A stretch of DNA of 64,000 bases, taken from Canibacter zhuwentaonis (GTDB taxonomy: Bacteria; Actinomycetota; Actinomycetes; Actinomycetales; Microbacteriaceae). A program made the position numbers and the translations under genes. The DNA lies in NCBI RefSeq assembly GCF_018531125.1, contig NZ_JAHDSY010000008.1; one strand, given 5' to 3'. The notes beneath the pieces were generated by a model, which was not told the DNA's origin, ran no database searches, and saw nothing but the letters and a program-made list of their open reading frames with translations. Of the stretch, positions 43,662 through 54,800 are shown one piece after another; position 1 is the first letter of the stretch; each line of letters begins with the position of its first letter.

Positions 43662-45740
43662 CTAGAGCGCCTTGTTAATGCTGCGTTTTGCCGCCGCGGT
43701 CACTGCTTCCGGAATTAAACCATACTCCTGATACAGCCGCTTGTAATCGGCGGACGCGCCAAAGCTTTCCACGCACACATACTCACCAGCCGCGCCCGCA
43801 TAACGTTCCCAGCCCATTGAAATGCCAGCCTCAACAACAACGCGCGCGATTACACGCGGATCGAGCACGCTGTCGCGGTAGATGGTATCCTGCTCATTAA
43901 ACCACTCCAGGCAGGGTGCGCTAACAACGCTTGCCGCGATACCCTCTGCTGCGAGTTGCTCGCGCGCGGCGAGCGCAATTTCAACCTCGGAGCCGGTGGC
44001 AATTAAGATCACGTCGGCAACGGTCTTGTTTGCGGGTGCGAGAACGTATGCGCCGCGGCGGGTTTGTTCGCGATCGGCGAGCGCGTTGCCGCGCTCAAAA
44101 ACGGGCAGGTTTTGGCGGCTTAGAATAATACCGGTGGGACCCGCGTGACGGCTCAGAATTTCGTGCCAGGCGATTGCGACCTCGTTTGCGTCGGCGGGGC
44201 GCACAACAGCAAGGTTCGGGATCGCGCGCAGTGCTGCCAGGTGCTCAACTGGCTGGTGTGTTGGTCCGTCTTCGCCCAGCCCGATTGAGTCGTGAGTCCA
44301 CACAAAAATGCTCGGAATGTTCATTAGCGCAGCGAGTCTCACAGCGGGTCGCATATAGTCGGCAAACTGCAGGAAGGTACCGCCATAGGCGCGGGTTTTG
44401 CCGTGCAACTGAATGCCGTTAAGAATGGCGCCCATCGCGTGTTCCCTGATGCCAAAGTGCAAAACCCGACCGTAGGGACCGCCCTGCCACGCCTTGGTGC
44501 TGTGCTCTGCCGGCACAAAACTCAGCGAGTCTGGAATTGTTGTGTTGTTTGATCCTGCCAGGTCAGCGGATCCGCCCCACAGTTCGGGCAGCACAGGACC
44601 TAGCGCGGCCAGCACCTTGCCACTCGCGGCACGGGTTGCGATGGCTTTTTCGCTGCTAAACTCGGGGAGTGCCTGCGCAATATCCGCCGGGAGCTTGTGA
44701 TTTTCCAGTCGCTGCAGCAGCGCATACCGCTCGGGGTTCTGGGTTTTCCAGGCGTTAAAACTGTTTTTCCAGTTTGCAACCTCGGCGGTTGCGCGTTCGC
44801 GCAGCTTGCGGGTGTGCGTAATTACCTCGTCTGCAACAGCAAATGTTGCCGCAGTGTTAAAACCTAGCTCTGTTTTAAGCGCCTCAAGCTCTGCGCCACC
44901 CAGCGCGGAGCCGTGAATACCGCCCGTGTTTTGCTTGTTGGGGCTTGGCCAGCCGATAATCGTGTGCAAAATGATCAGCGTTGGTCTGTCCGTTTCCTGC
45001 TGTGCCTGCTCGATTGCGGCGTAAAGCTCTGCAACATCCTCACGATAGGCGGCATCTTTGCGCCAGTTCACCTCGAGCACTTGCCAGCCGTAGGAGCGGT
45101 AGCGCGCCGCAACATCCTCGCTGAATGCGATATCGGTGTCATCCTCAATTGAAATCTGATTTGAGTCGTAAATTGCGATGAGATTGCCGAGTTTTTGGTG
45201 TCCGGCGAGCGACGCCGCCTCCGCGGTCACGCCCTCTTGAATATCGCCGTCACCGGCGAGCACGTAAACATAGTGGTCAAAAACGCTCTCGCCCGCAGCG
45301 GTTTCGGGGTCAAACAGACCGCGTTCGTAGCGCGCCGCGTATGCAAACCCCGTTGCAGATGCGAGCCCCTGCCCGAGCGGTCCTGTGGTAATTTCGACCC
45401 CGTCAGTGTGCCCGTATTCTGGGTGGCCCGGGGTTTTAGATCCCCACTGGCGCAGGGCTTTAATATCATCCAGCTCGAGCCCAAATCCGCCCAAATATAG
45501 CTGCACATACTGCGTCAGTGAGGAGTGCCCGATGGAGAGAATGAATCTGTCGCGCCCCAGCCAGTTTTTATTCTGCGGATCGTGCCGCATCACTTTCTGA
45601 TATAGCAGGTATGCAACGGGAGCCAGGCTGATTGCCGTGCCCGGGTGACCGTTGCCCGCTTTTTCTACTGCGTCAGCGGCAAGCACGCGAGCTGTGTTCA
45701 CGGCTAAATCGTCAAGATCGTTCCACTCTAGGGGTTGCAT
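43662..45740 (-). CDS. tkt: Transketolase
   Basis: Thiamine-diphosphate enzyme of the pentose phosphate pathway; 692 residues. The cofactor motif is GDGDIQEGVTAEAASLAGH with N later in YDSNQISI. GHPGTAISLAPVAYLLYQ and the pyrimidine-domain motif FGIREHAMGAILNG are present, and DSIGLGEDGPTHQPVEHLA completes the active site. I placed the start at ATG 45740 because AAGGAGCAGA lies directly before it; the frame is open to 45824 but that stretch is not family-like. It heads the tkt-tal-pgi operon and diverges from ctaB. Confidence 0.96.
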   Translation of the reverse strand: MQPLEWNDLDDLAVNTARVLAADAVEKAGNGHPGTAISLAPVAYLLYQKVMRHDPQNKNWLGRDRFILSIGHSSLTQYVQLYLGGFGLELDDIKALRQWGSKTPGHPEYGHTDGVEITTGPLGQGLASATGFAYAARYERGLFDPETAAGESVFDHYVYVLAGDGDIQEGVTAEAASLAGHQKLGNLIAIYDSNQISIEDDTDIAFSEDVAARYRSYGWQVLEVNWRKDAAYREDVAELYAAIEQAQQETDRPTLIILHTIIGWPSPNKQNTGGIHGSALGGAELEALKTELGFNTAATFAVADEVITHTRKLRERATAEVANWKNSFNAWKTQNPERYALLQRLENHKLPADIAQALPEFSSEKAIATRAASGKVLAALGPVLPELWGGSADLAGSNNTTIPDSLSFVPAEHSTKAWQGGPYGRVLHFGIREHAMGAILNGIQLHGKTRAYGGTFLQFADYMRPAVRLAALMNIPSIFVWTHDSIGLGEDGPTHQPVEHLAALRAIPNLAVVRPADANEVAIAWHEILSRHAGPTGIILSRQNLPVFERGNALADREQTRRGAYVLAPANKTVADVILIATGSEVEIALAAREQLAAEGIAASVVSAPCLEWFNEQDTIYRDSVLDPRVIARVVVEAGISMGWERYAGAAGEYVCVESFGASADYKRLYQEYGLIPEAVTAAAKRSINKAL

Positions 45741-45915
45741 TCTGCTCCTTGTTGCTGGGGTTAAAAGTGTGGGGATAGCGTAGGCTGTGACAGCACAAAA
45801 CACGCCCGCCGTAAATACACACAATCTATTTCTAGTCTAGTTGTTTTTAGCTTTGATAATTCTAGAAAAGGTGTCAGCAACTCATCCCCTGGATAAGAGT
45901 AGAATTGAATAAGAA

Positions 45916-46851
45916 ATGGTTACTGGATCTTTGCACGCTGCAAGGGGCGATCACACTCAGGGTGGCGCTCCTAATTTTAAGCGCACAATAAAGGCTTATA
46001 TTGCGCTAACTAAACCTCGCGTTATGGAGCTGTTGCTGGTTGTGACAGTGCCCGCGATGATTCTTGCGGAGCGCGGTATGCCCAGTCTGTGGCTGGTTGT
46101 TGCAACTTTAATTGGCGGGGCAATGAGCGCTGGCAGCGCGGGTGCGTTTAACTGCTATATCGATCGTGATATGGATCGTAAAATGCGCCGCACTAAAAAC
46201 AGACCGCTCGTAACGGGCGATGTTTCTGAGCGCAATGCGCTGATTTTTGCTTGGGTTTTGGGGATTGTTTCGGTTATCTGGCTGTTTTTTACGACCAACT
46301 GGCTGGCTGCTTTGCTTTCGGCGGCGGCGAATTTTTTTTATGTTGTTATTTATACGCTGTTGTTAAAACGACGCAGCGAGCAAAATATTGTGTGGGGCGG
46401 TATTGCTGGGTGTTTCCCCGTACTTATTGGCTGGGCCGCGGTAACGGGTAGTTTAGAGCTGACCCCCTGGATTTTCTTCCTCGTAATTTTCCTTTGGACC
46501 CCTCCTCACTACTGGCCACTTTCGATTAAGTATCGCGCGGACTATGCGGCAGCTAAAGTTCCTATGCTCGGGGTTGTGCGGACCAGAAGCACTGTGAGCT
46601 TGCAAATTATTCTTTACACTTGGGCGACCGTTGCGGCATCGCTGCTGTTGATTCCGATTTACCCTATGGGGATCGTGTATTCTGGCGCGGCTATGCTTCT
46701 GGGTGGCTATGTCATTGTTGAAGCGCACCTGCTGTATAGCAACGCTATTCGTGGGCGCGAGGGTAAGCCGATGCGCGTTTTCCACGGTTCAATCGGGTAT
46801 TTGACTCTGCTTTCTCTTGCAATGGCTGTGGATCCGCTGCTACCGTTCTAG
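45916..46851 (+). CDS. ctaB: Protoheme IX farnesyltransferase (heme O synthase)
   Basis: Membrane prenyltransferase that adds a farnesyl group to heme b for heme-copper oxidases; 311 residues with about nine spans. The first metal-diphosphate motif region is NCYIDRDMDRKMRRTKNR, the second is YRADYAAAKVPML. LTKPRVMELLLVVTVP precedes the first span. ctaB opposite tkt is a well-known actinobacterial arrangement. A TAGAAT at 45900-45905 may be the -10, giving a very short leader. No cytochrome oxidase genes are in the window. Confidence 0.95.
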   Translation: MVTGSLHAARGDHTQGGAPNFKRTIKAYIALTKPRVMELLLVVTVPAMILAERGMPSLWLVVATLIGGAMSAGSAGAFNCYIDRDMDRKMRRTKNRPLVTGDVSERNALIFAWVLGIVSVIWLFFTTNWLAALLSAAANFFYVVIYTLLLKRRSEQNIVWGGIAGCFPVLIGWAAVTGSLELTPWIFFLVIFLWTPPHYWPLSIKYRADYAAAKVPMLGVVRTRSTVSLQIILYTWATVAASLLLIPIYPMGIVYSGAAMLLGGYVIVEAHLLYSNAIRGREGKPMRVFHGSIGYLTLLSLAMAVDPLLPF

Positions 46852-46871
46852 GCTGTCGATTCTCATTATCG

Positions 46872-46923
46872 CCGCCAGTTACGGTGCTAATCGGTGGCGT
46901 TAGCATGGAGTTTTAACTGGCGG
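46872..46923. terminator. Convergent stem-loop between ctaB and the HExxH gene
   Basis: CCGCCAGTTA (46872-46881) pairs perfectly with TAACTGGCGG (46914-46923). A smaller nested helix, GCTAA (46886-46890) with TTAGC (46900-46904), sits in the loop. The outer arm includes the stop of the reverse gene. It may end both transcripts; there is no clear T-run. Confidence 0.45.
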
Positions 46924-47962
46924 AGTTAAGCTCTGCAAGGTTGCTGTCGAGCAGGTCGCTGAGCTCAGCGGACGTTTTATGGATTTCGTTTAGCTCAGCG
47001 CGTAGGTTTTCGTATTCTACAGCGTATTTTTGGAGTTCTTCAATTTCCTGTTCTATCTGCGAGCGGCGTAGCTCATACGCGGCCTTTGTGCGATAAAACA
47101 GCGCTTCATCATCACTAAACTCATAGTTTTCGTTACGATGGATAAACTGTTTAAAATCGGAGTTGTAGCTGACTATGTCCTGTTGTAATTGCGCCTGGCG
47201 CGTGCTGTACTCTTCGTGCATACTTTTTAGCGTGGCTGTAATATCGTCGCTTTCTTCCTGTAGCTGTTTAAAAACACTGTCGTATCCGCGATGCAGCTTA
47301 ACTATTTTGTGGCGGTTTTGAAACCATTTTGCGTAGTGGTTTTCAAGCCATTCTGGTAGATTGTCAAGCTCTGTTCCCATAATCGAGTGGAGTTCATTCT
47401 GAAAACTGTGGCGGGGTAGATCGCTGTACACGCTCATTCTTGTTACAAAATCAGGGCTGCTTGTTTGCATCTGGTCGTATAGTTTTTGCAGTTTTTCTGC
47501 GAGAGTGTCGCGTTCTTCCTGCGGGAGCTGCTGCCATACGGAGTGCAGCGTTTCGTGTGCGGCGCTAACTTCCATAATGCCGTTGAGGCGCTCATCCGCC
47601 ACAGATAGTAGATTAATGCGGTTACTCTTTGGCAGATAGCAGCCGAGCACGTGGGTGGCTTCCTGCGATGTGACGTGGCTGCAGCTCTCTTTAAATTCTA
47701 AACCCGTGTGCACGGCAGGGTGCGTTGCGTAGAACACGATTTTGCCCGTGTTTGTAAACTCGAGCGTTTGCGCAATTTCAGCAATGCGGCCGCTGGCGTT
47801 GAAAGTTTGTGCGCTGATGAGGTTGCTAAGATGCTGCCTGTTCGAATAAGCCCAGAACGCGCCGAGAAGCAGGCACAACAGAAGAACCGAGGTGACTGCC
47901 CGGCTAATGGTTCTGGACTTTTTAGTGCTCACGGTTCTATTATCTCGTAGGGGGTAGTACAT
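46913..47962 (-). CDS. Membrane-anchored HExxH protein, putative zinc metallopeptidase
   Basis: A 349-residue protein I do not recognise by family. Residues 20-38 form one membrane span after a basic N-terminus, so the rest should face outside. The motif HETLH at 136-140 matches the zinc-binding HExxH of metallopeptidases and is preceded by hydrophobic GIMEVSAA. A second motif, NELHSIMGTE (189-198), offers glutamates for a third ligand. Two Cys (SCSHV and LGCYL, about 43 residues ahead of HETLH) may form a disulphide. The C-terminal third (about 225-345) is coiled coil. The combination suggests an anchored peptidase near the cell surface. The activity is inferred, not shown. Confidence 0.6.
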   Translation of the reverse strand: MYYPLRDNRTVSTKKSRTISRAVTSVLLLCLLLGAFWAYSNRQHLSNLISAQTFNASGRIAEIAQTLEFTNTGKIVFYATHPAVHTGLEFKESCSHVTSQEATHVLGCYLPKSNRINLLSVADERLNGIMEVSAAHETLHSVWQQLPQEERDTLAEKLQKLYDQMQTSSPDFVTRMSVYSDLPRHSFQNELHSIMGTELDNLPEWLENHYAKWFQNRHKIVKLHRGYDSVFKQLQEESDDITATLKSMHEEYSTRQAQLQQDIVSYNSDFKQFIHRNENYEFSDDEALFYRTKAAYELRRSQIEQEIEELQKYAVEYENLRAELNEIHKTSAELSDLLDSNLAELNSAS

Positions 47963-48119
47963 TAATTTTATACGCTTGTGTGCGTTTGTTATTAATGAGT
48001 GTAGCTTGAATTGTTAATTTTACAGAGGGGATTTAAAGCTTTGCCAAAATAACCGTGTTGCGCGATTTTAGTTTTTACAGTTTTTAGTGTATAGTTGTCT
48101 GTATTGTAAAAAGCAATGT

Positions 48120-48192
48120 GCGGATGTAGCGCAGTTGGTAGCGCATCACCTTGCCAAGGTGAGGGTCGCGAGTTCGAGTCTCGTCATCCGCT
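48120..48192 (+). tRNA. tRNA-Gly (GCC)
   Basis: The acceptor stem GCGGATG pairs with CATCCGC, discriminator T. The D stem is GCGC/GCGC. The anticodon stem TCACC/GGTGA holds loop TTGCCAA, giving GCC. CCA is not encoded. A TATAGT -10 at 48090-48095 probably drives the Gly-Cys-Val cluster. Confidence 0.97.
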
Positions 48193-48233
48193 CTGGTGGA
48201 CGGTAAGCAAATACCTAAGCTAACAAAAACTAC

Positions 48234-48304
48234 GGTGGCGTGGCCGAGAGGCGAGGCAGCGGCCTGCAAAGCCGTATACACGGGTTCGAATCCCGTCGCC
48301 ACCT
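48234..48304 (+). tRNA. tRNA-Cys (GCA)
   Basis: The acceptor stem GGTGGCG pairs with CGCCACC, discriminator T. The anticodon loop CTGCAAA gives GCA, and the T arm ACGGG-TTCGAAT-CCCGT is perfect. CCA is not encoded. Spacing of 41 bases from tRNA-Gly suggests a common transcript. Confidence 0.97.
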
Positions 48305-48314
48305 CCAATTAAAT

Positions 48315-48389
48315 GGGCGATTGGCGCAGTCTGGTTAGCGCGTTTCCTTGACACGGAAGAGGTCGCTGGTTCGAATCCAGTATCGCCCA
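48315..48389 (+). tRNA. tRNA-Val (GAC)
   Basis: The acceptor stem GGGCGAT pairs with ATCGCCC, discriminator A. The anticodon stem TTTCC/GGAAG holds loop TTGACAC, giving GAC. The T arm CTGG-TTCGAAT-CCAG is standard. CCA is not encoded. It is only ten bases after tRNA-Cys. Confidence 0.97.
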
Positions 48390-48802
48390 CAAAATTAGAG
48401 CATCGATATTTATTAACAGTACGTAATGATCCGTTAATAAAACTGAATTTATGATGCTTGATATGAACTAAGTTTTGCCGTGCTGTTATTCTAGTTTAAG
48501 CTCTAATAAAGATTAGGAAGTTGAGAAACTAAAATCTCAATTACAAATTCCAACTGCAGCGGTTCAACGAGCGTACTGTAATTGTGGGAGCTTTGGTTCT
48601 TTACGCAGGATTTAACAGAGCCGATTGCACGATATTGTGCCGCTGCTTAGCTTGGTAGCAGGGTGTGAGTAGTGGTGTAATTATTGGTGTTGCAGCACAG
48701 ATTGAGAAATCATGTATTAAACTGGCGCGCTAAAAAATAATGCGACTCTCACAGTTGGAGAGCCGTATTACTTTGCAACTTGTGGGCAAATAACTCTATG
48801 GT
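48390..48802. other. AT-rich intergenic region between the tRNA cluster and the M26 protease gene
   Basis: About 410 bases without a convincing gene. An inverted repeat TTATTAAC (48410-48417) with GTTAATAA (48433-48440) sits just behind tRNA-Val and may end the tRNA transcript. Around 48510-48680, short forward frames such as EVEKLKSQLQIPTAAVQRA and, in another frame, TVIVGALVLYAGF read like pieces of a degraded protein but have no start and are broken by stops. The strong reverse terminator of the protease gene fills 48731-48765. No attachment-site repeat of the tRNA-Val 3' end was found within the window. Confidence 0.5.
48731..48765 (-). terminator. Terminator of the M26 protease gene
   Basis: Read on the reverse strand, CGGCTCTC and GAGAGTCG form an eight-pair stem with one G-U pair around loop CAACTGT, followed by CATTATTTTTTA. 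This is a textbook Rho-independent terminator 38 bases after the protease stop. Confidence 0.88.
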
Positions 48803-51800
48803 TTAGTTTTTACGCTTATTGCGCACCCTTGTTGGAGCAATGCCCGCGGCAGTGAGAGTTAAAGCGCCCAGCAGCAGCGGGAGCGCGGCAGGGTTATCCG
48901 TTGTGGCGAGTCTGTGCGCAATACTCTGCTGCGGCTGTGTTGGTTCCTGCGAAACTATGTGCTGAGTAGATTCGGGCACAGTTTGCGCGGCAGGGTTATC
49001 CGTTGTGGCGAGTCTGTGCGCAATACTCTGCTGCGGCTGTGTTGGTTCCTGCGAAGCTATGCGCTGAGTAGATTCGGATACAGTTTGCACGGCAGGTATC
49101 ACATAGATTGGCGGCGGATCTTGCACCAGAGTTTCTGCGATCACGTAGGGAGTTTTTGTTGCAGCCTGTTTAGCCGCAGCCTGCTCAGCTAATAGTTTGT
49201 TCAGCTCAGCTGTTAAGAGTGCTAGCTGCTGCTGCGCGGCTGTAACCCCTGCTGCAGCGCTATCACGCTGCGCAGTTGCCTCGCGCACAGCCGCTCCTGT
49301 GGCCGCCTGTTTACTTTCCGTTGCTGTTAGCGCAGCTGTTGCGGCTGCGAGTTTATTAAGCGGATCAACTAGTTCAGGAAACAGAGGAGTTACCTGAGGC
49401 GCAAGCTGAATCAGAGTTTCTACGCTAAGCGCAGAAATTACCCCGTTCTTTTTTTGCAACTCAGACACTGTCTTGTTTGCTGCGGCAAGCTGCGCTTCTA
49501 GCGAGCTTATAGCAGCCGCTATTTTTCGCATATTATCAGCGGCTTTTTCATGAGCTGCTGCTGCATCCGCAGCAGCAGCTGCAGCAGTGTTAGCGAGCGC
49601 TTCAAGAGTTGTTAGCTGTTTCTGTGTTTCTGCTGTCTCAGTATATTTGTGAGCAATGACAATAGCTTCCTGCATCACCTTCTGCGCCGCAGCTTCCTGC
49701 AACTGTAATTCTTTATTCAGAGTTGCTAGCTGCAGTGTTTTTTGACCGTGAGCTGCGGTTGCGCTGTTCAGAGCCTTATCGACCTCAGCGAGCATAGCAG
49801 CAGCACGCTCCTGATGTGCTAAGAACTCATCCAAGACATTTTTCTTTGCAGCAGTTTCCGCAGCAAGCACAATGAGAACATCAACTGTAAGCTGTCCGCG
49901 TTGAGCTGTTTTTTCTGCGAGCGTTTGCTGTAATTGTGCGTACTCGCCCTGTTCTTCAACTGCCTGTTCGCGTTTTAGCTCAAGCTGGCTTGTGAGAGCG
50001 CGTTGCTTCTGTTCCGCATCGTAATAAGTCGTAGAAGCTTCGGATATATCGCTCCTAAGCTGCTCAAGAAGTGCCTCCTGTTGCGTGTGCAATGCTCGCA
50101 AGTTTTGCAAGTTTGCCTGTTTTTCAGATATTTCCGCTGTGAGCGTGGTTATCTCCTGCGTCAGTCTGTTGAGAATATCCTGCAACTGCTGTATATCATC
50201 ATCAGTGAGCTGATCTGGCGGGGTGTCAGAGGTTTTGTTTCTGGTATCTGCAATACTGGCAAAATAGTTTGCAAGGGATAGCACCGGGCGATCCGCAACC
50301 GCTCCCAACACAGCGTGGTGTCGCGCTGGGGCGGCGGTCTGCTGTTTGCCATCGGTGAAGATAGAGCTTCTAAACTCTTCGCTGTCGCGCATAAACTGGC
50401 TAAACAGAGCCTCTTTGAAGCGATAAGCTGCGGAGTCTTGCGCGCTATACTTATTCTTTTCAAAGTCCTGCTGCAGGAACTTTTCAAACTGGCTGAGCAG
50501 ATCTGCGTAATTGCGGATTGTTATTGTTTCACCGCGGAAATCATTAAGCGTAACCTCTTTCAGCTTAGACTCCGCGCGTAGTTTATTCTGCGCGTAGGCG
50601 TCTTTTTTATAATCTTTCAAAGAGGTGAACTGGCCCTCAAAAATGCGCGGCATAATAGCGGTGTCTGGTAGGTTGCGAGCTCCCTCAGCAGCCGCAGCAG
50701 CGCCATATTTATCTGAGGCATATGGCACAAATCCGCCCTCGTAACCGCGCGCTGCGAGTAGCTCAAACGCGTTGCGTCTAAACGCGCTCTCGCCTGTTAT
50801 GCCAAGATCAGATTCTGCTGTTCCGTATAGCGGATCAAGCACCGGGATCGTCCAGTATCCGTTCTGCTCTTGCACCTCACCCGTTGCGCGTAGTTGTCGT
50901 GTAAGCATCAGCGAGTTTTCAACCAGGTCGCTGATACTGCGCAGGTTCATTGCCTCAATATCCTGCTGTGTTAGCGGATCATAAGAGTTAAGGTGGCGAA
51001 TTGTGCCGGTTGGATGGTTGCCGAGGCGCGCCAGAATTTTTGCTTGATCCGCTGTGCTACGTTTCAAGATTGCTTCTGCCTCAGCGTTTTCTAACAGGTG
51101 CAGTGCTTCAAAATAGCCTTTGAAATACTCGTTAAGATCGTTAACGCTCTGGAAGCGGTCAGGGTTCTTATTGTGCAGGTAGCTGTCGTTTGCGCCGGGG
51201 GTGAAATTATCAGCCTGGTTGAAGCCGAACACATCGTGCGAGGCTGAATCAGGGTTTTGTAGCAGCGAAGTTGGGTAAAGCTCAGGCTCTGAACGGCGGC
51301 GTGTTTTCTCTCCGCCAAGGAAAACGTGGCGGTCAAGGTTGTGTACCATTTCATGAGTGTAGGTGCTAACACCGTTGAGGATACCACGCACAACCATAAA
51401 GGTCTCGCTGTGGTTAGAGTATCCGTACGTTCCGTTTGCCGGATACCACCTACCGATAGGACCAAAGAACTCTTCAATAGCGCGGAAGCTTTTTGAGCCG
51501 TAGCTATCTCTCCAGCCTTTAGGTGAGAGATAGCCGTCCCACACAGGAATCGCATTGACGAGCTTCTCGCGCATCTTTTCGTTACCGATGCGATACCACA
51601 TATCGTAATAGTCACGATATTTCTTAGCGTATTCACCGATGCGATCTTTAACCTCAGCGATTTTAGCTGGCACATCCGCAGCTGTTGTTGCCGTTGCGTC
51701 ATAGTAGCGTTGGAAAGTACCAAGCGCCACGCTTGTCATATTAACAACAACAAAAAGGCTGTTCTCGCTGACGGTAAGAATTGGCAGCAAGCCATTCCTG

Positions 51801-54800
51801 AAGCGGGAGTTCTTAGTGAATCTATCAGATGCAAGCACATTAGCATCAGGGTTAGCTGTTGATGGCGTTTCTAAGATGTACGCTTTTGTGGTTTGTTTAA
51901 ACCAGTCATCAAAGCTAGCCGTCGTGGTGTGCTGCTGTCGTAGCTGCTCAAGCAGGGTTGCAATATCGCTGTGACCTGTTTCTACCGCAAAAAGCTGTTC
52001 ATATGTTTTTAGAGTGTTGCGCGGATTAAGCAGATTATAGCTACTTCCCAGACGAATTAGGGTGTCAAGAGCGGATCTATTGAGACCGTAGTATTCCGGA
52101 TTGAATATCAGTGCATCACGTAGATTCACAGACCCGAAATTAATGTCATACCACTTGTTGACATAGGCAAGACCGAGCACCAGGGCTGCTTTGTTTTGCA
52201 TAGCCTTGATAATCAGCTGCTCCTGGGTGCGCCTATCAGCAACAACAAAGCCGTCAAGGGTTAGCACTTTTGTGATTTGCGAAGCCAGCTGATCGCGCTG
52301 TTTCTCAATGGTTTCACGCAAATACAGCAGCCCACGGTAGTCCTGTTGCATTTGTGCTAGAGTGCTCTGCTCAGATGGCGCAGGGCGGTTTTTCTTGGTT
52401 GCCTCAGCAACTGCGCGTTCGTGTCGTTTTTGTAGCTCGTTTTGCCAAGCATCAGCGCCGTAAAGTTTTACGATGTCAATATTATCAAACTTAACTCGAC
52501 GCAGTTCAGAAGCGATATTTCTGTAATCTGTGGCGCTAAGTTCACTCACCTGTCGTGGCGTGTAGGGGAGAGCATCTGACATCAAATAGTTTGCTAACCC
52601 GTCAGACTTGAGCGAGTCTTGTGTTAGCTGAACCGCGCGTTTCTCGACTGTGCCGTCGCTGAAGTGCAGCAGAATCGCGTCAATCCGCTTTGCTTGGGTA
52701 GCTGTTGTTACAAGCGGTGCTCCGTTAGCGGTTGCAGTAACCGAGCGCAAAACCTTGGTAACCAGCGCATCCGCCGCATCAAGTTTGTTAGCTGCTTTCA
52801 CAACGGTTGCTGCATCAGCGTAGGGGAGTAGCAGTGAATAGTTGTGGTAGGCTTGTATTCTTTCGGCGATGGCCTCTGGCTTGTTGAACTGCGCTGATGC
52901 CTGCTGCGCGGCAACGACGCGGGCATCGCGTGAGAGTTGAAGCCCGTCACGCATGAACTGTTCAGCAACATTAAGTGCTATAGTTCTGCCGTAGTTGCCG
53001 CCTCGATCCGTTTTTCCGGAGCTTTCATTTTCAAGCATGAACACTTGCTGAATCTTGCCCCTAAACCCGGTGTCACCATGAATTAGAGTTCCTCCGTTCA
53101 CTTGCATTGCGCTCAGCGCACGATTTAGTGTGCCCTGCCTGCCGCTCCACAGAGAGCCGATGAGCCCGCCAACTTGACCGTGCCCGTTCACGTTGTTAAT
53201 TTGCCCTCCGGCGTAGACCCTGTGCGCAGCGGAGCCATCTACCAAGCGACCGGCAATACCGCCAACTCGGTTGCGATTGTCTCTGCCGTGCATTGTGTTA
53301 ATAGTGCCCTGGAAGCTGGCGTCGGTTATTTTACCACCGGAGAAGTTGCCGAAAAGCCCGCCAACGTTAGACTCGTTGCCTTTGTATTTCACGGTGATTG
53401 TGCCAACCATTGAAACGCCCGTTGCGGTGAGCTGTGAGGCGTTTGCAACAATTGCGCCTACGTGCTGCGCCGCTTCGATGTTTCCGCTGACGTGTACCTG
53501 CTCAATAACAGTGGCAGCGGTGCTGGTTTGTGCGAGCGCTGCGGTGGCGGCAGCGGTGCTTACGATGTTCACACCTGTGAGCTCAAGATTTTTAACCTGC
53601 GCGCCCGCTAGTTCGCTAAACAGGGGTTTCTTGAGCCCGTGAATTTGAAACCCCTGGGCGTCAAAAGTTCCTGTAAAGGGTGTTGCTAGGTAGCTGGGTT
53701 CGTTTGGTGCTGGAACCTCATCCGCATACACGTTTTTGCCGAGTTTGAAGTTACCTGCCGGGTTTTGTTGCATAGCGTTAAGCAGGCTTGCAAACGATGT
53801 GTAGGTGTTATCAACAACAGGAGCTGTTTGGGTTACAGACACGCTAACTGTGCGTGCAGTGCCGTTTTGACCCGGCAACTCTGCGCTGAATTTGTACTGT
53901 GTAATCCCGTTTTCAACCGTTTCTGAAACGCTGGTTACTGGCATTCTTGCTTCGTCGCCGTTTGGCATTTTAACACCTATGGTGTACTCATAGCTTCGCT
54001 TGGGTAGCTGCTCAATTTCTGTGATGCGCACCGGAGCTTTTCCGGCGGCGGATCGGAACAGCGTAGCCGGTTGCGCTGTAATATCAGCGAGCAGCTCGGC
54101 ATCTTGTATTTGCGCAGCAGGTTTTGCATCTGGTTTAGTTTGCGCGGAGGTTGCTGGCGCAGTAGCTGGCATTGCGGAAACCTGACCAGCAGGTTTTGCT
54201 TTTGCCTTATCTATTGTGTCGCTGATCTGCTTGTGATCATCCTGTGCTTGGGCTAGCTCAGTTTCGTTCTGTGCGAGCTCTTGCTGTAGCTGTTTGATCT
54301 GGTGTGAAAGCTGTTCTTTTAACGTTTGAGCGATTGTGCTTGACTCGGTAAGCGTTTTGAGTTTTTCTCTGAGATCATCTTGAGTCGTAGTTGCCTCGGT
54401 AAGCTCGCTTTCAAGATCTACAATCTGGCGTGCTAGCTCTTGAGATTTTTTAGTTGTTACAGCAATAGCTGCTGCAGTTTCTTTTATCTCTTGCTCGATT
54501 GTTTTAGCTGCTTCAGTTTTGCTCTCTTCTATCGTAGCCGCTTTTTCATAATCTTCTCGAGCTTTGGCCACTTGTTGCTGCAGATCGGCTAGTTTGTGCT
54601 TTGTCTCATGCTGCTGTGCTGTTATATTTTGCAGCTCAGTCTGCGCCTGATCAACTTCGCGTTGCGCGTCTTGCTCCCGCGTTTGCAGCTTCACTATCTC
54701 GGTAATTAGGTCGTTTTGTTGCTGCTGTGCGGCTTTAAGTTGCTTATCAAGAGCCGCAATTTCTTGTGGCAGTTCGGCTAATCGCTGCTTAATTCTCTCG

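Noticed and set aside
45741..45824. Longer N-terminus for transketolase
   Set aside because: AAGGAGCAGA directly before ATG 45740 and the family N-terminus settle the shorter start.
48390..48802. Prophage or integrative-element scar at tRNA-Val
   Set aside because: The region is AT-rich and holds protein-like scraps, but there is no repeat of the tRNA 3' end, no integrase and no other mobile-element gene.
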